A DNA stretch of 64,000 bases, taken from NCBI GenBank assembly GCA_028551475.1, contig CM052360.1:11334501-11398500 (forward strand), written 5' to 3'. Below the pieces are notes generated by a model. It was not told the origin of the DNA. It was given only the letters and a program-made list of their open reading frames with translations, and did not search any database. Within the stretch, counting starts at the first letter, position 1. Each line of letters opens with the position of its first letter. The DNA comes from Casuarina equisetifolia (lineage: Eukaryota > Streptophyta > Magnoliopsida > Fagales > Casuarinaceae). The translations under genes and the position numbers were made by a program. Of the stretch, positions 50,771-61,000 are shown piece by piece.

Positions 50771-51342
50771 ATAAAGATGGCACACTTAGGTTATTGCAGT
50801 AGATTTTATGTTAGATTTCTTTTCCTTTTGTGGCTACATTTGGCCTAAGGTTGTTTTCAGTAAGTTATAAATCGTCCACAGAATGGTGATTGCAGCGTCT
50901 CTATCCTCTTCGTCTTTAATTTTCTTTTCCTTAGTCTTTCATTCTCTACCTTAATCTGTATGATCTTTGCAAACATATCAACATAAATTGATATACAGAT
51001 CAAAGCAACAAATAATCTTAGGGATCATTAATTCAATTTTAAAAACTAACTTATGAATTAGGACACTCATATTTTTCTAATGTGAAAGATTCAAAGTTAA
51101 ATGAGATTAAAGTGAATCACACGTAACTATTTCACTTACCCTTAAATGAACAATAAACTAAGATACATGCAAGAAAACAAATTCTGTAAAATACTCAGCT
51201 CGCAGGACCAATATTTTCTTCTGTAGATTATGCATTACCGGCATAATCATGCTTCCCTATACTGCCAGGCTGAGAAAAATGGGGAATTTAAAGTTTTGAC
51301 ACGTGCACCTATAATGTTTGAGAAATGCAAAGTCGATACTAG
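50771..51342. other. tail-to-tail intergenic space between GDPD and the receptor kinase
   Basis: These 572 bases should hold both 3' UTRs and their polyadenylation regions. No other feature is visible. Confidence 0.7.
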
Positions 51343-54300
51343 CTATTGTGACGAAGGCTCAATTCGCCTCAATCTTTGGACAACTTGGCTCATTGTAGGC
51401 CTCCGGGAGAAGGACTCAACCGTACAGGTGACAGCCAGATGAAGTACGTCCACCAGATCATCCTGTGGACCTGCATCCCAAAGCCCAGCTGTGAAGAACT
51501 CCTCAGCCCGACCCTGTCGGAACAGCATGAACGCCCAAGAAACGATGTTGAAACCATTCCCGTGTTTAGAAAATGAAGGATCCAAAGCCTTCTTGTCTGA
51601 TAGCAGTTCAAGTAGCAGAACGCCATAGCTGTAAACATCAGCCTTCTCTGACACACGGCAGGTCATAGCATACTCAGGCGCTACATACCCAAATGTTCCT
51701 GCCACTCCGGTCGTTGCGTGGGTTTCAGAGGTTCCCAAAAGCCTTGACAAACCAAAGTCAGACAAGAAAGCATTAAATTCATTATCCAACAGTACGTTAC
51801 TTGGCTTGACATCACGGTGTAGGATGCGTGGAACACACTGATCATGCAGATACGCAAGTGCACAGGCTATATGCAGAGCAATCTTGTGAAGAACCTTCCA
51901 TTCAACAGCTCTTCCGGGTCTTTCCCTGATAAAGTCTTCCAAATTACCCCCAGGCAAGTAATTATAAATGAGGAACATCTCTGTTTCACTTGCATGATAA
52001 CCTATTAAGGTAACAAGATTAGGGTGTCTCACCCTCCCAAGTGTCTTTATCTCAGCGTGGAAGTGTTGTGCACCTTGGAACCTTCCGGCGGCAAGCCTCT
52101 TTACAGCCACCAGAACTCCTGGAGAAATTTCAGCCCTGTAAGTGGCCCCAAAACCTCCCCTCCCAATGCAGTTGCCATAACTGAAGTTTCCTGTTGCCAA
52201 GACAATATTTTCCAGTGTAAGTGGAACCCCAATGTCAACGAAAGTTGTAATTTCCCTTGATTCAGAAACCTGCACCCTGAAGTTTGGAGCCCATTTTCGA
52301 GTGTAAAAGAAAAGGATGATTAGAGCCACAAGAACTAAGACAATAGCTGAAGTGGATGTTATGGATGCAATCTCGATTGGGCTTAGTCCTCTGTTTCCTG
52401 AACTAAAGACACCTTCTGAAGGGAAAGATATATTAGTTGGTGAGCCCCCACAGCAATCCGGAGATGGAGCGGTCAAGGAGACTATAGGACAAGAGGAAAG
52501 CAATGGGTTTCCTTGGAGTCCACTGCAATTCATCACATTAAGGTTCTGCGGAAATGTTCCAGACAGGTTATTGAAGGATGCGTTAAAAGTTGATAGAGAG
52601 GTGACATTAGCAAAACCAGAGGGAATCTGCCCTGAGAGTTTATTGTTGTCAATCAGAAGGACAGTTAAATTTCTCAAGCTCGCTATAGTTTCTGGAATCC
52701 CACCAGAAAGAGAATTTGATGAAAGTTCTAGCACTTCAAGGGAGCTTAAATTTGTGAAGCTGGAAGGGATGGCACCAATCAGGTTATTACCAGCCAGAGA
52801 AAGATGTTTAAGATACTTTAGGTGGCTGATGCCTTCTGGAATCTGACCTTGCAGTTTGTTACCACTCAAGTCAAGCACAACAAGGGATTCTAAATCCCCA
52901 AGACTTTGTGGTATGGACCCAGAGATCTGATTCTCAGAAGCATCCAGGAACTGAAGAGATCTACACACTGCACCAATCTTCAAGGGGATATTACCAGAGA
53001 ATTCATTGTTGCTAATATTAGCAATCATTCCTTTTAAGTCATCACATCTTCCAAATAGACTTCCGGGAAATGATCCATTAAGCTTGTTTCCACTAGCAAG
53101 AAATGCGTAATCTATCTGCTCTTCCAGTCTCTCTGCGGCAACTGGGAGCCATTGCAGTGGACCCGTGAAGTTATTCCCACCGAAATTGTGAATCATAAAC
53201 CTACCAGCAGAAAATGGCAAAGGAGCTTCAAGACTAGTTTTACAAGTAAAGTACCATAGATACGAAGATGAGGAGCTGTAAAGTCCAACAACATCTGAGT
53301 GCAAGGAGGGCATATGGCTGCACGCTCTATAATTAAATTTGGGAATGGGCCCTGACATGAGGTTTCCACTGACGTCAAAAACTGTCATACAAGGAACTGG
53401 AAGTTCCTTATCAAGCTCTCCAGTTAGCTTATTTGAGCTCAAGTCAAGATAATGCAGCTTCTTGCATTTCTCAAACACTCCGCCTATCTCTCCACTAAAA
53501 AGGTTCATAGCTAAGTTCACCATTTCCAGGTTCTCACAGCTACCCCAGTTGCCGGAAAGCTTCCCTTCCAGATTGGCCCTCGGCGCCCAAAACATACTTA
53601 ACTTTGGAAGGGTTGTAATTTCTACTGGAATTGAACCTTCAAAATAATTGTACTCATCTTGAGAAGCACACAACGACGTGGGTGATGCATCTCCACTTGA
53701 ATTTCCACTGGTTGGAATTGGATTATAAAGATTCGAGAGGACAAGAACCGACAAGCTGAAGCACTGTCCAAGCTCAGCAGGAATTGGACCGCTGAGGCTG
53801 TTTCTGGAAACATCTAAAACTTCAAGCTTCTGAAGCCGACCAAACTCTCTAGGAATGGCATCACCCAACATATTGGAGAACAACGTAAGTGTCCGTAAAC
53901 GCACACAACTTCCCAAACTAGGTGGAATTCGACCAACTAGGCAGTTCTGTGACACATCAAGATGTTCCAAACTAGGACAGTTATATCTAAATCCATCCGG
54001 AAAAGAACCAGTTAACTTGTTCTGGGACAGATAAAGCCCCCGCAACCTCGAAAAACTACCAAAAAAGCCAGGAATCGAGCCATTCACTCTATTACCCGCT
54101 AAATTCAAGACCTCCAAACCCACACATTTTGAAAGTGAAATGGGAATCTCCCCTTCAATCCTATTAAACCCGAGATTCAAAAGCCTCAATTTTTTCAAAC
54201 CCCGAAATCTCACCGGCAATTTCCCAGTGAACGAGTTCCCTCAAGATCAAGTACCTCTAGCCTCTCCAAACCCCAAATTTCTAGTGGAATTTCACCAGTA

Positions 54301-54737
54301 AGACCATTACAAGGCAGAGATAAAACTCTAAGCCCAGTGAGTTTCCCAATCAAAACTGACAAACTACCAACTAGTTTTCCACTACCACTCGAACAAGTTC
54401 TCCTTACTCCATGGCCATGATAAAGAAACTCAGATAACTCCGAGCAAGAATGAGCTTGAGAAGAATTACCTCGATAACCACCATTACCCCCAGAAATAAT
54501 GATCTTGGAAACCCTGGAATTGGAGTCGCAGTAGACCCCGAACCAGGAACAGTGATCAGGGTGGTCGGAGTTCCAGCCGGAGAGAATCCCAGAAGGGTCG
54601 GAAACAGAGCGCTTGAAGTCCAGCAGAATCAGTTTCTCAGAAAAAATCCCCCCGGATGTCGAATAAGAATTGCAAAACAGTAAAAAAAGTAAAAACCAAG
54701 CCGGGGGCTTGGTTTTGCGGAGCAGATAGCGTTTCAT
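51343..54737 (-). CDS. RPK2: LRR receptor-like kinase RPK2/TOAD2, intronless, with one frameshift
   Basis: Plasma-membrane receptor kinase of the RPK2/TOAD2 type (anther, embryo and shoot-meristem patterning; CLAVATA-pathway receptor in Arabidopsis). The minus-strand ATG at 54737 opens a signal peptide ([12 protein letters not shown]), then the N-terminal LRR cap [11 protein letters not shown]...[10 protein letters not shown]. LRRs follow in two blocks separated by a longer irregular region. A transmembrane helix ([13 protein letters not shown]) lies at about residue 785. The kinase domain spans about 835-1125 with [30 protein letters not shown] and GYVAPEYA, so all catalytic residues are present and it is an RD kinase. 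Ends EPSSQ. Full length would be about 1131 aa (Arabidopsis about 1151). Codons 1-166 and the rest lie in different frames: a single base is missing in GAGGGAACTCG near 54235-54242, within ...[19 protein letters not shown]. Everything else is open, so this is either a sequencing or assembly slip or a very recent lesion. Confidence 0.92.
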
Positions 54738-56928
54738 TTTCCCAGTAAGTCGGGAAAGCCACGAGCAGTGAGAAACTTCAGCCTCTCACTCCCGTCGAGC
54801 GTGGGAGAACCACTTGGGGAAGATAAAATTACAGAACTCTTCTCCTAGCTCTGTGAAAACAGTTCCTGTTTTTGAAAAGCGAGTTTTTCCGCTTCTACTC
54901 CCGTTTGATTTCTGAGCAGCACCTCTCTGCTTCCCCCTTGCTTTCGTTTTCATTTCTTTAATGCTTTTTCTCCCTTACACGCCTGTTTTTCCGTGAGCTG
55001 GGGCCCAGCAGGCTCACCCGGTGGCCGTGCGACCCTCGTACCTATGTGGGTTCGTCAAACCGTGGCCCTCGCAGTGGGACCAACTGGGCGGGTCCCAATG
55101 TTGTTGCCCCAGGTGGTCCCCGCGTATCTGCCACGCGTAAATCTGACCGTTGCCTCCTCCGGCATGTTTTGGTTGTTTCATGACTTAGTTTTAGTTTCGT
55201 CGAAATCAATATTCCTGTCGGGCCCCTGCAAAGTCAACTTTTATCTACTACGCTGCTTTTTTTTTTAGCCCCCAATTATTTGGAAGATTTCACTATTTTG
55301 AATTAAAGAACTATTATTTGTTTAAAAAATAATTATTTCTAAAGAACACCACTAGGTACTCATCTTTAACCATTCATTTACAATGAGTCGATAAAAGTAG
55401 TTTCAACGGGGTATATTTTAGTTTACCTAAATCCATTATTTTATTTTCTGATTACAAATGCCAAAAAAAATGATGATTAGATGTTGTATAGTAAATGATT
55501 AAGAAAAACGTTGAATGATACCAAATCATTTACAAAATAGAAAATGTGGAGTGTCCTTATTATTTATACATTACATCATATCTTATTTTTATAATTTCTA
55601 GCCGTATAAGACTTATTCATAGAACTAAGAGTTTTCAATTTTGAGAGAAGGCTAGGTTTTACCTTGCATCAAATGGGAGGAAAACGCTTTGAGCTCATCT
55701 TTTGGCTCTTTCTTCCATTGGTTTAGAGGAAAAGATCTTTAACAATTTTACAATGTGATTTGAAATCCATTTATGGGTGACATTTGTTTGCGTGTTTAGA
55801 CATGTGCACACTCCAATTTATATAAATATGCAAGTCAATTATTTGTATATACTGAAACGAAGAATAATTTTTTAATGTTCTCTTGTCAGACTTTATTGTT
55901 ATATAAATAAACGAAATATGATCAACCTAGGAGTGCTTGGTCCATGTGAACGTATTAGGATGAAAATTTTAAATTTCTTATTCAATTGACAACTCATCTT
56001 TGCGGAAATTTATTTCTCTAAGTGCGCCAAATTAGGTTTTTTTTTCATACCCTTAATTCCATTTGCATGTTGTTCTTAAAGTTCTTAATATAGTTAGATC
56101 ATGAACTAATGTTTAGTAACCAAATTGTAACCCTGGGAAGAAAAGTGCCAAGATAAAGTTAGTTATTTATCTAGTGATGGCATTTATTAGAAGGCCTGAG
56201 AAGTATAGCTCCAAAAAAAAAAACCTTAAAGAGAAAAATATCCTGATATTGACTCAATATTAAACTATTTTTTTTATGAAAAAGTATTTCTTTTTGGTGA
56301 TATTACATCTTGATTGAATCATTTAATAGATTTTCTTATACATATAAAGCAACAAAAGGTTATCTTTATTCTATTTTAAGTTCTTAGTTTGCTTGTTATT
56401 TAATATATGTTTTAATAATTCAACCTAAACTTTTAGGACAAGAAGGAACATCACTCATCAAGTTTGCATATCAAATCAATCGATTATCATAATTCAAAGA
56501 ATAGGCTAAATCATAATTCAAAACTTATTTCGCAGTAAAAACTGAACTTTGTCACATCAAAACTTGTTTATAAAGACAAATTTTATTTGAAATTTTCCTT
56601 CAAACTTATGGAACATTGTCAAGTACTTCAATCATTTACAATTACTCCTTACGTGGCTTTCCTTTTTTTTTTAAACATAATAATATTTTTTGTATTTATG
56701 ATTTCTAAGTTTGAACTTTGAATCTCTCTCTCTCCAATTGTTATTAACTTGTAGAGTTCTCTCTCAAGAATAACTCACCATTACCATCACTTTTCTCACC
56801 ATGATCTTCATTTTTTTTTCTCTCACTAATTTCCCATTATCACTTAACATTGAAGTCAACTCATTTAATATCAATGGTTGCCCACCAATGGATGTTGCAC
56901 CAATGATTTTTAAGATTTTGAGAAGTGT
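54738..56928. other. receptor-kinase upstream region and AT-rich intergenic stretch
   Basis: 54738-55260 is GC-rich and probably holds the 5' UTR and promoter of the minus-strand receptor kinase; I see no clear TATA box there. From 55270 the sequence turns AT-rich with no recognised gene or element. A TC run lies near 56722-56736. Confidence 0.5.
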
Positions 56929-57594
56929 TGGGCATATTTTGATGATAACAAAACTTTACAAAACCTCTTTTAAAATTAAAATTAAAAAAGTCCAATGTTT
57001 TATGAAATATAACTTAAAGTGTCTCAAAGCAATATTGATATTTAAAACGCATGTCAATGGTAAATTTATGTGTACAAAGAATGTCAATATTCCAAAAGAA
57101 CCCCATACCAAACCCATTTGGAGCATGTGGTTGCTTTTAGTATGACTAAACATTAATGGAATTAAGCTTGCCTTGCAATAATATATTAATATCATATTTG
57201 ATTGGTTGAAACTTGTTACAAGGGAAGAAAATAAGAATTCCAATGTATTATGATAGAGAGGAATCTTATGCTTATTATTGTCAAAGATGTGGTTGTCTCA
57301 CATTAAATGGCAGGCATAGGCACCATGTCTCTTATATTAGTTAGGTCATCCCACCTATTGCCCATCAATTTTATGTTAGATTCTCACTTAGTATCGAAGC
57401 CTTATGAGTATTCCTACACTTTCTCCTCCCTTGGACCCTTGTCTTTGGCTTTTGTCCACCCATATTGTAATGCTTATGTTAACTTACACATGAGAAAGAA
57501 TATTGAAGATGTGATTGTCCCACATTGGTTGGTTAGGCATAGATACTATGCTTTATATATTGATTGGGCCATGCATAATCAACCTTTGTTTGGT

Positions 57595-57780
57595 GCTAAA
57601 AAAAAAAAATTAGTTTCATTATACATTATTAAGGTAGAATATGTTATTGTCTCAACCACAGCAAGTCAAAGCGTATGAATGAAGAAGGTTGATAGCCAAA
57701 ATAGGCTTTAGTCACAACAAATCCACCATTGTTTATTATGATAGCAAATCTACCATTACTACTTGATACTTAATACCTAT
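57595..57780 (+). mobile_element. copia RNase H scrap
   Basis: The reading LVSLYIIKVEYVIVSTTASQ matches the copia RNase H phrase (SLST.EAEYVA.S.AA.Q), followed by a region resembling the ...CDSKS... motif near 57735. It is isolated from LTRs of its own and broken. Nearby, 57283-57345 and 57505-57567 are diverged copies of one block (GATGTG(G/A)TTGTC(T/C)CACATT), which may be LTR debris. Confidence 0.5.
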
Positions 57781-58001
57781 GTAAAGACATATACAAGAAG
57801 TAAAGACTCTACAAGGTCTAGATAGGCTTTGCTTGGTTTTCTTTGTTATAATGTGCCCTTAAATTTTGCAATCATTGTACTTTCTAAGCATGTAAATGAT
57901 AAATATAATATTTTTGATGATTAGTATTAAGGAAAGAAAAACATTAAGCCACTATGTTTATATTGGATACATTCTTATTTTATCACTGTTTTTAGGCAGG
58001 A

Positions 58002-61000
58002 TGTTATATGGTCAAAAGACCAACTTATTTGAGAAGCCCAAGTCACTCGTGGCAGCCCGTATTGGAAGAATCCACGCAACACCAAGATGGAGCCCTTATG
58101 CAGCCGCCTGTATGTTTTATATTGAGACCTATAGCTTTCATGTGACCTAACTTAAAGACCTACAAGGCTTCACAACGTCACTCACCTACTAAGGAAAGAA
58201 AAGACCTAAATCAGCCTCGACCTATGTCGCCGTCTTTATGCCGCTGTCTCTCTCTCTCTCTCGCAAAGCCAAAAGAAGAAACTAGTTACAGATTTGTGAG
58301 CCAACGGGAAGATTCTCCAATGGGAAGAAATCTACAAGATGGATTAGTAAGTGACGGCTTCTATATAAGGAAGAGAACCCATATGAAGAATAATTATCTG
58401 AGCAGAAAGGAATTAAGAAAGGAGTTCTTCAAGTTCAAAATGCTATTTCTTCCAAAAATGTTTCGAATCTCTGTAAGCTCTGTATTGAAGCAAAATTACT
58501 ATTATGATTATATCATCTATATTTTGCTTTGATCTCAAGGTTAGGGTTTTTCCTAACTTTGGGGATTTTCCGTTCAGCACCATTATAAGCTTAAATGTTG
58601 TATTGATCATCTTGTTAAGGTGTTGTACTATTTGATTTACTTGATCTGAGCTGTAATATGTGGATTGTTGTCCCATTGTAAACCTAAAGAGAAACTGCAT
58701 TCTCTGTTGATAAGAAAAGGATCCTTTAGTGCTTTACTAAAGGAGGTGGAGTAGGACTCAAATTAAAGAGTCTGATTCATTTAAAAAGGGTGTTCTGTGT
58801 GCATCTTTATTTGTGTGATTATTACATGTTCTGTTGTATCTTTAGTTTTTTGATAATCTCACATTCTATTTAGATAGATTTAGAATTTTATAAACTAATA
58901 TAGAATTGGTCTATATAAACAAAAATTAATGGAGACACCTAATTCAACCCCTCTTCTTAGGTGACTTAGGACCCAATAAGTGGCATCAGAGCCTCTAGGA
59001 GTCTAGAAGTGTTTTTTCAAACCCTAGAGATCATGGCATCAAGTCACTCAACCATCTTGCCTTATAATAGACCACCTACTTTTGATGGCTCCAACTATAG
59101 CCATTGGAAGAATATGATGAAAATTTTTCTTATAGGTTCTGATCCTAAATCATGGAAAATAATTGTGAAAGGGGTAAAAATCCCTAAAGAAAGTTTAGAT
59201 AAATGGAGCGATAAGGTTACCATAGAAATGAGTAAGAATTGTAAAGCAATGACTACTTTGTACTCAGCCTTAGCACCCATAAAATATAATAGAATTTCCA
59301 CACTAGACATGGCTAAAGAAATTTAGGAAAAATTAGAAGTTATGCATGAAGGTACTAAAAAGGTAAAATAGTCTAAGATTTCTCTACTTGTGCATGATTA
59401 TGAACTGTTTAAAATGAAAAACATTGAAACAATTGGTGAAATGTTTGGTAAATTTATTAATATCGTTACTGATTTGAAATTGCTTGGTAAGTCCTACAAA
59501 AATGATGAGTTAGTTAAGAAAATATTAAGTTGCTTGCCTGAATCATGGGATCCAAAGAAAACGGCCATTGAAAAGGCTAATGATCTAAACACTTTATCTC
59601 TAAATGTGCTATTAGGGTCACTTCAAACACATGAATTAGTTATGACAAGAAAAAAGAAAGAAAAAGTAGATGAAAAGAAAATAAATAAGGGTATTGCTTT
59701 TAAGGCAAGAGAATCTGAAAATGATAGTGATGTTGATAATGAGTTTGCTATGCTAGCTAGAAAGTTCAAAAAGTTTTATAAAAAGGATAGAGCTAGGAAC
59801 AATGAAAACTATTGTAGGAGAAAAAAAAATGAAAGAGAGGTATGTTATGAATGCAAGAAAATCAGTCATATACAAGTAAACTATCCAAAATTGAAAAAGA
59901 AAGATGAGAAGTATGACATAAAAGATAGGCGGAAAGCCATGGTGGCTACCTGGGATGATGACAGCTCATCATTCAATGAGAAGGAAGAAGAGGTAGCAAA
60001 CCTATGCTTCTTAGCCACGTATGATACATCTAAGATGGAGAATCTGTCTCTTCTCGAAGATGATGAAGGAAATCTTACCAACATGGGTCTTATGGCAGCA
60101 TGTGATGAAACAAATAATGAGGTAATGTTCCTTTCACGTCCAAAAATTTTAGTTTTGAAGAATTACAAACTGCATTCAATGAGTTGCTTGATGATTTCAA
60201 TGACCTAAATAGCAAGTTTTCTAAATTAAAGAAGAAGAATAGTTTATGTGAAAAGGAAATAAAGAATTTAAAATAGGAAAATAGTGAATTAAGAACTAAA
60301 AAGGATACTCAACCAATTAAGGAAACTAAAAGTAATGAGAATAGGACAAAAGATAGTTTGCTAGAAGAAAAACTAAAGAATATAAAGAATAAATTAAAAA
60401 GGACGAAAGAAACTTTAAGGAAGTTTACAGATGGTAACAACATGCTTGATAAGATCATAAACTCACAACAAGGAATATATGATAAGGCTGGTTTAGGATA
60501 CAAATCAGAACTCAACAATAAGAAATTTGGTTCTATGTGTAATACTTTAAGCTCACTACATGTTTCTTGTGTGATTAAATCTACCAACATATGTCATCAT
60601 TGTAAATTTCATGGTCACTCAATAGGAAAATGTCCAATAAGACTCAGGAAGCATTATGTTATCAAACGGGTATGGGTTCCTAAAGGAACCAAAGCAATTA
60701 ACCTTGAAGGACCCAAGAAAACTTGGGTACCAGTAGAGTCAAGGATAAACTTTGTTTGCGCAAAGACCTATGGAGGAGAACAAAAGTACACCAACGGACT
60801 GGTACTTGGACGGCAGGTGTTCAAGACACATGACTGGTAATAAAGAACTATTCACTAGTTTTATTGAGATGGATGGAGGTAAGGTTTCATTTGGAGATAA
60901 CTCCAAGGGAGTCATCAAGGGTTTCAGTAATATAGGTAACTCTTTACCCCACTGTATAAAAAATGTCTTGTATGTTGAAGGATTAAAATTCAATCTTATT

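Noticed and set aside
52316-52846. 176-codon frame antisense to the receptor kinase
   Set aside because: It is a shadow of the LRR and transmembrane coding region, created by codon bias.
56801-57145. 114-codon hydrophobic frame
   Set aside because: It is AT-driven composition, runs across a possible LTR start and has no homology recognised by eye.
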